DNA from: CAYUPI01 sp964446585
Lineage (GTDB): Bacteria > Verrucomicrobiota > Verrucomicrobiia > Limisphaerales > UBA8199
Length of the DNA stretch: 37,110 nt
Direction of reading: 5' to 3'
Assembly (NCBI GenBank): GCA_964446585.1
Contig: CAYUPI010000055.1
Coordinates: 1-37,110 of the forward strand
Translations under genes and position numbers: made by a program
Notes under the pieces: generated by a model
The model's database searches: none
What the model saw: the letters and a program-made list of their open reading frames with translations, nothing else
What the model was told of the DNA's origin: nothing
Shown here: piece after piece, positions 24,989 to 32,884 of the stretch
Layout: every line of letters begins with the position of its first letter
Numbering within the stretch: position 1 is the first letter of the stretch

Positions 24989-26005
24989 ATGAACGCTTCT
25001 GATAGAACACCCTCGAAAGACCGCAATTGGCCGAAGGATGAGTTCGGACGGCACGAAGTAGTCGCTCAAACATGGTGGTGGGTGATTCCAGCGGTGGCAC
25101 TCGTGACAGTCTGGCTGCTGTCATTGATCTTCCCCACGCGTATCAGCAAGGAGAACCGAGTCGTCGTCTATTGCGCGCAAGACCAGGTTTATGCCGAACC
25201 GATCCTCAAGGACTTCGAGGAGCAAACCGGAATCAAAGTTGGCGCGGTCTATGACAGCGAAGCGGTGAAGACAGTGGGTCTGGCCAACCGTCTCCTCGCG
25301 GAGCGCAATCACCCGCAAGCCGACGTGTTTTGGGCCAACGAAGAGATGCGCACGCGCCAGCTCGCGGCCCAAAGTGTTTTCCGGGAGACGAACGGTTGGA
25401 CCGCTTTCGGTCAGCGCAGCCGACGAATCGTTATCAACACCAACCACCTATCGCTCGGCTCGGCCCCCCGATCATTGATCGAGCTGACGAACGCAGCCTG
25501 GCGCAAGAAGGTGGCGCTGGCCTACCCGCAATTCGGCACGACCGCGACGCACTTTCATGCGCTCCGGCAGCAATGGGGCGAAGCGTCCTGGGAAGCCTGG
25601 TGCCGCGCGCTCGCGGCGAACCAGCCGTTTCTGGTGGATGGCAATTCCGTGGTCGTGAAGCTCGTCGGCCGGGCTGAGGCATGGGTCGGCCTGACCGATT
25701 CGGATGACATCGACGACGGACGCCGTGAAGGCTTGCCGGTCCTGGCATGCCCGCTGGGAGAGGAGTCGCTCCTGATCCCCAATACAGTCGCGGTGACTCG
25801 GCGCGCGCCCCATGGCCAGGCTGGCCAACGCCTGTTTGTTTACCTGCAAAGCCGCGAAGTAATCGAACGGCTGGTGTCGGCTAGCGCGTTGGAAAGTGGC
25901 TCCCTGAGTGCAGTGATCGGTACCACGCTCCGCGTGGATTGGCCTCGGTTGCTGAACGATCTGCCGGGCACAACCGAGAAACTCAATCAGATCTTCCTGC
26001 GATGA
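24989..26005 (+). CDS. Membrane-anchored ABC substrate-binding protein, iron(III)-type
   Basis: The protein is 338 residues from ATG 24989. The frame opens earlier (24764), but that part overlaps the VWA gene and repeat. A transmembrane anchor spans about 29-47 (WWWVIPAVALVTVWLLSLI). The periplasmic-binding core starts NRVVVYCAQDQVYAEPIL (57-74) and contains DFEEQTGIKV, ADVFWANE and EAWVGLTDSDD. These are signatures of the FbpA/AfuA/ThiB cluster of iron or thiamine binding proteins. An uncleaved anchor instead of a free periplasmic protein is seen, fitting a binding protein tethered to its permease. The stop overlaps the permease start by ATGA (translational coupling). No ATPase subunit is present in the window. 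Confidence 0.85.
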   Translation: MNASDRTPSKDRNWPKDEFGRHEVVAQTWWWVIPAVALVTVWLLSLIFPTRISKENRVVVYCAQDQVYAEPILKDFEEQTGIKVGAVYDSEAVKTVGLANRLLAERNHPQADVFWANEEMRTRQLAAQSVFRETNGWTAFGQRSRRIVINTNHLSLGSAPRSLIELTNAAWRKKVALAYPQFGTTATHFHALRQQWGEASWEAWCRALAANQPFLVDGNSVVVKLVGRAEAWVGLTDSDDIDDGRREGLPVLACPLGEESLLIPNTVAVTRRAPHGQAGQRLFVYLQSREVIERLVSASALESGSLSAVIGTTLRVDWPRLLNDLPGTTEKLNQIFLR

Positions 26006-28728
26006 ACTGGCTCCTGCTCAAGAACAGCCTGCTCGTCAGCGGCCTGACCGCACTGGTGTCCGTAAGTCTTGGTTTCCTCGCGGCGCTCTGGCTGGCGGGG
26101 CTGGGCAAAGGCTGGCGAATGCGCGCGTTGGCAGTGGCGCTCCTCCCACTGGCCCTGCCGCCATTTCTCGTCACGAACTGCTGGCTCGATCTGTTGGGAA
26201 ATACAGGCGTGTTGCGTCATTGGCTCCCGCTCAACATTTTCTCACTTGGCGGCGCCGTGTTGATTTTGAGTCTCATGCTATGGCCGATTCCCATGCTTGC
26301 CGCCTGGTCCGCCTGGCGCCGGCTGGAACAGGCGCAACTGGAAAGTGACTCGGCTATGAGCGGCGGCATGCTGATTCGGGCACTGCTTTTTCCGCTGGCC
26401 CGCACATCACTTGGACAAGCCACCGTGCTGACGTTCGTCCTCGCGCTAAATAATTTTGCCGTGCCGGCCATCCTGCAGGTGAAAGTTTTCCCGGCCGAGT
26501 TGTGGGTGCGCTTCAACACTACGTTCGATTCGTTAGGGGCGCTGCGGCTGAGTTGGCCGATGTTACTCGCGCCGTTGCTCCTGGTAGCGTGGTTCAGCCG
26601 ACGGGAGTTTCCTTGGCCCCATCTCAGCGGAACTCTCGCGCCCGAGCTGTTCCGCCGTCAGCTCGGCCGAGGTTGGGTCTGGTGCTGCGGCGCCTTCGCC
26701 GTCGTACTTTGCGTGCTTTCGGTCGGCTTGCCGCTGGCGCAGCTTGTTTCGACCCGGCGCACGTGGACTGAGCTGCCCGGGGCCCTTGCCGCAGGCTGGA
26801 GCGCTTGTTGGAACTCCTTCTTCTACGCAAGCATGCCGGCAACATTCATCCTGACACTGGCTCTCGCCAGAGCGCTCAGCTTCTCGTCCCTCGGCCGCTC
26901 CCGGTCGAATTGTAGGAGCCGACGTGAGGAGGCCCTGGTCGGAAAATCCAAAATCCAAAATCCAAAATCCAAAATCGATCAGAGCCTCCTCACGTCGACT
27001 CCTACAATGCTTAGAGGCGCGCTCGGCGTGATGATCGACGCGCTGGCTTGGCTCGCGTTCTTAGTCCCGGGTGTCTTGCTCGGCGTCGGGCTTGTTCAAG
27101 TGTTCAATCACCCGTGGTCGGCGGCGTTTTATGCGAGCGCCGGCATCGTGATTTTGGCGTTTGTCATTCGTTACTTCGCTTTGGGCCGGTACAGCCTCCG
27201 TCATGCGTTCCAGACTCTTGACGCCGACCTGGCTGATGACGCCCGCTTGAATGGCGCGACTCCCGTCCAAATGTTCCGCTACGTGCAGTGGCCGCAAATC
27301 GCGCCGCAAATGGCGGCTGCCTGGTACATCATTTTTCTCCTATGCTTGTGGGATGTCGAGTCGATGATTCTCGTCGTGCCACCAGGAGGCGAAACGCTCG
27401 CCCTGCGAATCTTCAACCTGTTGCATTACGGCCACAACGCGCAAGTCAACGCGCTCTGCTTGGCGTTGCTCGGTTTAGCCCTGGCGCCTCTCTTAATTTG
27501 GTCGGCCCTCCGTTGCTTACGCCCCATCCTCGCACCTTACGTTTCACACGTCACGCATCACGCATCACGTGTCACCCTCATCACCCTGGCCGCACTTCCT
27601 TTCGCCGGCTGCACACCTCCATCCGCCTCCGACGAGACTCCTCTAAGCAGCCGCATCTTCAGCCGCGTCCAGATCATCGGCTCACGCGGAGTCGGCCTGG
27701 GCGAGCTCAATAAGACTCGCTCAGTGGCCGTGGATAATCAGGACAACCTGTATGTGGTGGACATGACCGGTCGACTGCAAAAATTTTCTCCGGACGGCGC
27801 TTTCCTGCGGTCCTGGCAAATGCCGCAAACCGATCTCGGCAAGCCCAAAGGCATGGGTTGGGATCGCGCGGGCAATATCATTGTCGTGGAACCGCATTAC
27901 CAGCGGGTCAACCATTTCTCTCCCGAAGGCAACCTGAGCGCGCAATGGGGCCAAAAGGGAACCAATGCCGGACAGTTCATGCTGCCTCGGGCTGTGGCGG
28001 TCAATTCGCGCGGCGATATTTACGTGAGCGAGTATGGGGCGATGGAGCGCGTGCAGCGGTTCAGGCGTGCGTCGGGAACAGCCTCCGTCGGCAACCCGGC
28101 CCCAACCTTCACTTTCTTAAGCAGCTTTGGCCACTCCGGCACCGGCCCGGGCGAATTCAATCGTCCGGAAGGACTGTGCATTGATTCCCAGGACCGGGTT
28201 TATGTCGCCGACTCGTGCAATCATCGCATTCAGATCTTCACCGGCGACGGCCAGTTCATCCGCGCCTACGGCAAGGCCGGCACGGGCAAAGGTGAGCTAA
28301 GCTATCCCTACGATATTTGTGTCGATGCTGCGGGCCGGCAATATGTGTGCGAATTCGGCAACAGCCGAATTCAGGTATTCGACGCAACCGATCAACCGAT
28401 CGAGATCCTGGGCGGCCCGGGCACAGCGCCGGGCCGGTTCAACAATCCCTGGGGAGTTGCGCTGGATTCCGCCGGAAATCTGTACGTGGCGGATTCGCAG
28501 AATCACCGCGTGCAGAAACTGATTCGAAGGCAAAGCATCACCAAGGAGGTGAATTCCAATGTTGCTTGGGCCGAAGCTCCAAAATCCAACATCCAAGCTC
28601 CAAAGAAGCTCCAAATTCTAAACTCCAAATTGGATCGGATAGCCGCAATAAAACAGATATTGGAGCTTGATGCTTCTCTGGAGCTTGGATGTTGGAGCTT
28701 GGACTTTCCTTTTCTAGCTCGGCCTTAA
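26002..28728 (+). CDS. ABC permease fused to an NHL-repeat lipoprotein-like domain
   Basis: This 908-residue protein starts at ATG 26002, overlapping the previous stop. Residues 1-515 are a two-half permease of the FbpB/ThiP type, with EAA-like loops near 113-125 and 409-425 (DDARLNGATPVQMFRYVQWP). Residues 303-337 encode an inserted palindromic element and heptads. Residues 515-527 come from TCAC heptads. A hydrophobic LITLAALPFAGC with lipobox Cys537 then resembles a lipoprotein signal peptide, and NHL propeller repeats fill about 545-843 (PEGLCIDSQDRVYVADSCNHRIQ in part). Residues 844-908 are again repeat-derived. This looks like two genes joined by an in-frame repeat. A sequencing or assembly artefact is the main alternative. 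Confidence 0.8.
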   Translation: MNWLLLKNSLLVSGLTALVSVSLGFLAALWLAGLGKGWRMRALAVALLPLALPPFLVTNCWLDLLGNTGVLRHWLPLNIFSLGGAVLILSLMLWPIPMLAAWSAWRRLEQAQLESDSAMSGGMLIRALLFPLARTSLGQATVLTFVLALNNFAVPAILQVKVFPAELWVRFNTTFDSLGALRLSWPMLLAPLLLVAWFSRREFPWPHLSGTLAPELFRRQLGRGWVWCCGAFAVVLCVLSVGLPLAQLVSTRRTWTELPGALAAGWSACWNSFFYASMPATFILTLALARALSFSSLGRSRSNCRSRREEALVGKSKIQNPKSKIDQSLLTSTPTMLRGALGVMIDALAWLAFLVPGVLLGVGLVQVFNHPWSAAFYASAGIVILAFVIRYFALGRYSLRHAFQTLDADLADDARLNGATPVQMFRYVQWPQIAPQMAAAWYIIFLLCLWDVESMILVVPPGGETLALRIFNLLHYGHNAQVNALCLALLGLALAPLLIWSALRCLRPILAPYVSHVTHHASRVTLITLAALPFAGCTPPSASDETPLSSRIFSRVQIIGSRGVGLGELNKTRSVAVDNQDNLYVVDMTGRLQKFSPDGAFLRSWQMPQTDLGKPKGMGWDRAGNIIVVEPHYQRVNHFSPEGNLSAQWGQKGTNAGQFMLPRAVAVNSRGDIYVSEYGAMERVQRFRRASGTASVGNPAPTFTFLSSFGHSGTGPGEFNRPEGLCIDSQDRVYVADSCNHRIQIFTGDGQFIRAYGKAGTGKGELSYPYDICVDAAGRQYVCEFGNSRIQVFDATDQPIEILGGPGTAPGRFNNPWGVALDSAGNLYVADSQNHRVQKLIRRQSITKEVNSNVAWAEAPKSNIQAPKKLQILNSKLDRIAAIKQILELDASLELGCWSLDFPFLARP
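26909..27008. repeat. Family A inverted repeat inside the permease gene
   Basis: Arms 26909-26933 and 26984-27008 are reverse complements with one mismatch in 25. The outer 21-22 nt match the arms at 4136-4157/4341-4362. Between the arms lie five heptads AAAATCC, AAAATCC, AAAATCC, AAAATCC, AAAATCG (26943-26977). The element is read through in frame between the two permease halves. Confidence 0.85.
27544..27578. repeat. Heptad repeat at the permease-NHL junction (five units)
   Basis: Units TCACACG, TCACGCA, TCACGCA, TCACGTG, TCACCCT, 35 nt in total, lie exactly between the last permease helix and the lipobox-like segment. They are translated without a stop. Confidence 0.8.
28576..28703. repeat. 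Heptad inverted repeat at the 3' end of the permease-NHL gene (family B)
   Basis: 28576-28614 (GCTCCAAAATCCAACATCCA..) and 28660-28703 (..TGGAGCTTGGATGTTGGAGC..) are largely reverse complementary and built of CCAAGCT-type heptads. A related hairpin lies at 33983-34125. It encodes the last ~65 residues of the NHL protein, beyond the propeller. Confidence 0.8.
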
Positions 28729-28734
28729 GGTCCT

Positions 28735-31620
28735 ATGCGCTTTCAATTCACTCATCCCCTCTATCTGCTGCTGCTGGTTCCCGCGCTGGCGTGGGTGTTT
28801 GGGTTCGCGTGGAAAAGCGATGTGCAGATCGGAGGCGTGCGGCGCGCACTGGCCCTGGCGGTGCGGGTTCTGGTCGTAATCGCCCTGGTGTTCGCCATTG
28901 CCGGCTTGCAATGGCTGCATCCGGTCGAGGGCATGAACGTGTTCTTCGTGTTGGACCGGTCCGACAGCGTGCCTTCTCCCCAACAGGAATTCGCCCGGGA
29001 GTTCGTGAACAAGACTGCCAGGCAGAAAAAACTGACGGATAAGGCGGGCGTCATCGTCTTCGGCAGCGAGGCCAGCATCGAGTCCGCGCCCAACGCGGCG
29101 GTGGACGTGCAGAAAATCCAAGCCGTCGTCGGCACCGAGCGGACAGATCTGGCGGCGGCCATAAGGCTGGGGACCGCAGCCTTTCCCGAGACCGGTCAGA
29201 AACGGCTGGTGCTCCTGAGCGACGGCAACGAAAACGTCGGCGACGCCATGAGCGCCGTGTTGGCTGCCAGGAACCTGGGCGTATCGGTGGACGTGGTACC
29301 GCTCGGCGTCACTCGCGCCAATGATGTCTCAGTACAGAAAGTTCAGGTCCCGCCCCGGCTCAAAAAAGGACAGGCCTTTGAAGTCAAAATTTTTGTTCAG
29401 GCCGACCAGGCCCAGGAAGCCACCGTCCGGCTGTATCGAAACGAGCAGTTTCTCGGAGAGCAGAAAGTGGAGCTGTCGGCGGGAAAAAACCTATTCACCT
29501 TTCCGCAAACGCTGCCCGAGCCGGGTTTTTACAGCTACGATGTCCGCGTGGATGCGCCGGGTGATCCCCTGCCGCAGAACAACCGCGCCTCCGGTTTCAC
29601 CAGCGTTCGCGGCGATCCGCGATTGTTGCTGGTCTCCTCCGATCTCGAGGAAGACAAGCAACTCGCGAGCGCGCTTCAGTCTTCCCGCCTGGAAATTCAA
29701 CATGCCAGCGTCAAGGACTTTCCCGGCATGCTGGCCGAGATGCAAAGTTATGACGCGATTTTTATCAGCAACCTGGCCGCCGGTGACCTGGGCAGCGAAC
29801 GGCAGAAATTACTCGAGAGCGCTGTTCGCGATTTCGGCGTGGGCCTCGTGTGCGTGGGCGGGGACCAGGCGTACGCCGCCGGTGGTTATCGCGGTACTCC
29901 GCTGGAGTCCACGCTGCCGGTGAGCATGGAACTCGACAGCAAGAAGGTCCTTCCCAGTGGCGCAGTGGTGCTGATCATGCACGGCATGGAGTTCGCCAAT
30001 GGCAATCAGGTCGCTCGAGATTGCGCACAGGGCGTGCTGGCCGCTCTCGGGCCGTCGGATGAAATGGGAGTGTTGTTGTGGGACGGGACCGAGCGTTGGG
30101 TGTTCGAGCTACAGAAAGTCGGCAACAAAAAGGGCCTGGCGCAGCAAATCGCCGGCATGAACCAGGGCGATCTGGGCAGCTTTCAACACATCATGGAGAT
30201 GGCTCACGACGGGCTCAAGAAATCCACCTCCAACCTCAAGCACATCATCGTGTTCAGCGACGGCGATCCCGGCGCGCCCTCCCAGCAACTGATGCAGGCC
30301 ATCGTCGGCGACCGCATCACCGTTAGCACTGTCCTGATCTCAGGCCATGCTGGCACCGAAACGATGGAGTGGATGGCCGCCCAGGGTAAAGGCCGCTTCT
30401 ATAACGTGACTTCCCCCAGCGACCTGCCGCAAATTTTCATCAAAGAAACGGCGGTTATCCTGAAATCCGCCATTTACGAGGAGCCTTTCAAGCCTCAGGT
30501 CCGCGCCATGAGCGAGGTCGTGCGCGGTATCAACGCCAGCGAATACCCTTCCCTGCTCGGTTATGTCGCCACGACACCCAAGGCCCGGGCCGAAACCCCG
30601 CTTTGGACAGACAAAGGAGACCCGTTGCTGGCCCACTGGCAGTATGGGTTGGGGCGCGCCGTCGCCTTCACTTCGGATGCGAAGCCGCGCTGGGCCAAAA
30701 TCTGGCTGAACTGGGAAAAGTACCGGCAGTTCTGGTCGCAGATTGGCCAATGGAGCCTGCGGCGGATCGAGAACGCGGATTTCACGACCGAGGTGACAGT
30801 GGACAAGGGCGAGGGATTGATCAACGTGGAGGCCCTTGATGAGCAGGGCAATTATCAGAATTTTCTGAACCTGCAGACCATTGTCGTCAGCCCCAAAGGC
30901 GAGCGGCAGACTGTGCGTCTGGAACAAACCGGTCCGGGGCATTATGAAGCGCATTTCCCAACCAAAGAAGTCGGCTCCTATCTGCTGAATCTGATGGACG
31001 TGAAGGAGGGCCGCGTACGGGGTTCGCAAGTGGTTGGTGCCAGCGTCAATTATTCTCCCGAATTCAATGCGCCGGAGCCCAACCTCAATTTGCTTCGCCG
31101 CATCGCCGAGAGCGGCAACGGCAAGCTCCTCGAGCCCGGGCCTTTGCTCGTCAATCCATTTCTGCACGAGCGCCAGAAAACGTTTCAGCCGCGCGATCTT
31201 TGGGAATGGCTGCTGAAATTTGCCGTCATCCTATTCACTCTCGACGTGGGCCTACGCCGCATTCAGATGGACCGCGAGGAGTGGCTGCGCGCAACGCAGA
31301 CATTGCGGCGATGGTTGCTCTTCTGGCAAGCGCCGCCGCGTCCGGTTGAGGCCGAAGAGTCATTAGCGGCTCTCCTCGCGCGTCGGGAAGCAGTCCGCGC
31401 CCGTCAAACCGCTCCGCCGCTCGAGCCACGGCCCGATTTGTTCAGGCCGCGAGGCGTGCCCACCGCCCCTTTGCCGGGAAGCGAACCGGAAGCTGCGCCA
31501 CGTGACCTTCCCTCTACCACAGGGCGCGAACCGCCCGAGCCTTCCGGCGAACCGGCTCCCAGCACAACCAGCCGCCTGCTCGAAGCCAAACGCCGCGCCC
31601 AGCGACGCCGCGGCGGATGA
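28735..31620 (+). CDS. Large membrane VWA protein with glutamine-amidotransferase-like region
   Basis: This 961-residue protein has two N-terminal helices (about 9-26 and 38-60). A VWA domain follows with metal-site motif DRSDS (74-78) and RLVLLSDGNENVGDA. A beta-sandwich comes next (about 190-285). A class I amidotransferase-like region covers about 290-420 (AIFISNLAAGDLG, GLVCVGGDQAYAAGGY) with no catalytic Cys at the expected turn. A second VWA-like region covers about 410-560 (HIIVFSDGDPGAP). A C-terminal helix lies near 825-842 (LWEWLLKFAVILFTLDVG) and the tail is Pro/Arg-rich and disordered. Similar proteins occur with MoxR/DUF58 operons in Planctomycetes and Verrucomicrobia. It follows the permease-NHL gene by only 6 bp, so it should be cotranscribed. 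Confidence 0.88.
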   Translation: MRFQFTHPLYLLLLVPALAWVFGFAWKSDVQIGGVRRALALAVRVLVVIALVFAIAGLQWLHPVEGMNVFFVLDRSDSVPSPQQEFAREFVNKTARQKKLTDKAGVIVFGSEASIESAPNAAVDVQKIQAVVGTERTDLAAAIRLGTAAFPETGQKRLVLLSDGNENVGDAMSAVLAARNLGVSVDVVPLGVTRANDVSVQKVQVPPRLKKGQAFEVKIFVQADQAQEATVRLYRNEQFLGEQKVELSAGKNLFTFPQTLPEPGFYSYDVRVDAPGDPLPQNNRASGFTSVRGDPRLLLVSSDLEEDKQLASALQSSRLEIQHASVKDFPGMLAEMQSYDAIFISNLAAGDLGSERQKLLESAVRDFGVGLVCVGGDQAYAAGGYRGTPLESTLPVSMELDSKKVLPSGAVVLIMHGMEFANGNQVARDCAQGVLAALGPSDEMGVLLWDGTERWVFELQKVGNKKGLAQQIAGMNQGDLGSFQHIMEMAHDGLKKSTSNLKHIIVFSDGDPGAPSQQLMQAIVGDRITVSTVLISGHAGTETMEWMAAQGKGRFYNVTSPSDLPQIFIKETAVILKSAIYEEPFKPQVRAMSEVVRGINASEYPSLLGYVATTPKARAETPLWTDKGDPLLAHWQYGLGRAVAFTSDAKPRWAKIWLNWEKYRQFWSQIGQWSLRRIENADFTTEVTVDKGEGLINVEALDEQGNYQNFLNLQTIVVSPKGERQTVRLEQTGPGHYEAHFPTKEVGSYLLNLMDVKEGRVRGSQVVGASVNYSPEFNAPEPNLNLLRRIAESGNGKLLEPGPLLVNPFLHERQKTFQPRDLWEWLLKFAVILFTLDVGLRRIQMDREEWLRATQTLRRWLLFWQAPPRPVEAEESLAALLARREAVRARQTAPPLEPRPDLFRPRGVPTAPLPGSEPEAAPRDLPSTTGREPPEPSGEPAPSTTSRLLEAKRRAQRRRGG

Positions 31621-31752
31621 ACTCGATTTAAGAATTCATTTGCGCACACTGCTGTGGTGTGGCTTTATCCCTGCGGTTGCCAGCGGCGGCGAGGTGAATT
31701 TTCCTCCCGGGACCCAGCCAATTGTGGCACATTGTCGCACGAGGGTAGCGCT

Positions 31753-32031
31753 GTGAATCGCAAACGAATGCAGGTGTTATATTCGGGCCGGGTGCAAGGC
31801 GTCGGGTTCCGCTATGCGGTGCGAAGGCTCGCCAGCGGTTTCGAAGTGACCGGTACCGTGCGCAATTTGTCCGATGGCCGAGTGGAGCTGATTGCCGAGG
31901 GCAACCAGGATGAACTGGCTGCCTTCCAAAAGGGCATTCTCGAGTCCGGTCTGGAACATTTTATCCAGAAGGAAGAGTTGTGCTGGGACGAAGCCGTTAA
32001 TGAGTTCCGCGGGTTTGAAATCGTAGCATAG
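31753..32031 (+). CDS. Acylphosphatase
   Basis: This 92-residue enzyme starts at GTG 31753, with GAGGG about eight nucleotides upstream. The in-frame ATG 31768 lacks a binding site, and the frame is also open further upstream to 31654. The catalytic Arg20 is in GRVQGVGFR and Asn38 in GTVRNLSDG. It hydrolyses acyl phosphates such as carbamoyl or 1,3-bisphosphoglycerate (family knowledge). It is co-directional with the metallophosphoesterase five bp downstream. Confidence 0.9.
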   Translation: MNRKRMQVLYSGRVQGVGFRYAVRRLASGFEVTGTVRNLSDGRVELIAEGNQDELAAFQKGILESGLEHFIQKEELCWDEAVNEFRGFEIVA

Positions 32032-32036
32032 CGTCC

Positions 32037-32759
32037 ATGAAGTACGCCATCATAGCGGATATTCACGCCAATCTCGAGGCCTTCCAGGTGGTGTTGGACG
32101 ACATCAAACAGCAGAAATGCACCCACATTGCCTGTCTCGGCGATGTTGTCGGCTATAATGCGAACCCCAAGGAATGCCTGGAAATCGTCCGTTCGATGAA
32201 TATCCCCGTGGTCAAAGGTAACCACGATGAATACTGCTCCTCAGACGGGCCGTTGGACGGGTTCAATCCCGCCGCGGCCGAAGCAGTCAATTGGACCCGC
32301 CGGCACCTCACTGCCGACGACCGCCAGTGGCTGCGTGAGCTCAAATACGTGCGCATGGTCACCAGCTTCACTATCGTTCACGCCACTCTCGACGGACCGC
32401 AGCGCTGGGGTTATGTCTTCGACAAGCTCGCCGCCGCCGCCAGTTTCACATATCAGAACACTTCGGTTTGTTTCTTCGGGCACACGCACGTGCCGGTGGC
32501 GTTTATCCGCGACAGCCTGGTCCGCGGCGGCACGTACTCGAAATTCAAGATCGAGACGGGCAAGAAATATTTCGTCAACGTCGGCGCCGTCGGCCAGCCG
32601 CGCGACAACAATCCCAAGGCGGCCTATGTAGTGTTCGACATGGACGAGGGGACCATCGAGTTGCGGCGTTTGGACTATGATATCGCGGCCGCGCAGAAGA
32701 AAATTCTCGATGCCGGCCTGCCGCCGCGCCTGGCCGAACGGCTGGCGCTGGGGAAGTAG
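32037..32759 (+). CDS. Calcineurin-like metallophosphoesterase (YfcE/MJ0936-type)
   Basis: This 240-residue protein has all the metal-binding motifs: Asp8 and His10 in ADIHAN, Asp36 in GDVVGY, Asn62-His63 in GNHDE, a His in VHATLDGP and GHTHVP near residue 150. It should hydrolyse phosphodiesters or phosphomonoesters with two divalent metals, possibly cyclic nucleotides or nucleotide-like molecules (substrate not known). The start is five bp after the acylphosphatase stop. The TAG stop (32757-32759) lies in the left arm of the next inverted repeat. Confidence 0.93.
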   Translation: MKYAIIADIHANLEAFQVVLDDIKQQKCTHIACLGDVVGYNANPKECLEIVRSMNIPVVKGNHDEYCSSDGPLDGFNPAAAEAVNWTRRHLTADDRQWLRELKYVRMVTSFTIVHATLDGPQRWGYVFDKLAAAASFTYQNTSVCFFGHTHVPVAFIRDSLVRGGTYSKFKIETGKKYFVNVGAVGQPRDNNPKAAYVVFDMDEGTIELRRLDYDIAAAQKKILDAGLPPRLAERLALGK

Positions 32760-32857
32760 CCGCCGACGTCAGTCGGCGCAAAATAGCTACCATCGAAACC
32801 TCCCGTTTCGGCCGCCGGCTGCCAAAAAATACAGCGCCGACTGACGTCAGCGGCTAC
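32756..32857. repeat. Inverted repeat with 24-bp arms, overlapping a stop codon
   Basis: 32756-32779 and 32834-32857 (core GACGTCAGTCGGCGC and its complement) are reverse complements with one mismatch in 24. The stop codon of the phosphoesterase is the TAG inside the left arm. The gap and element separate it from the heptosyltransferase. Confidence 0.85.
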
Positions 32858-32884
32858 GCCCAAGAGGACCTTGTCAGTGCCCGT

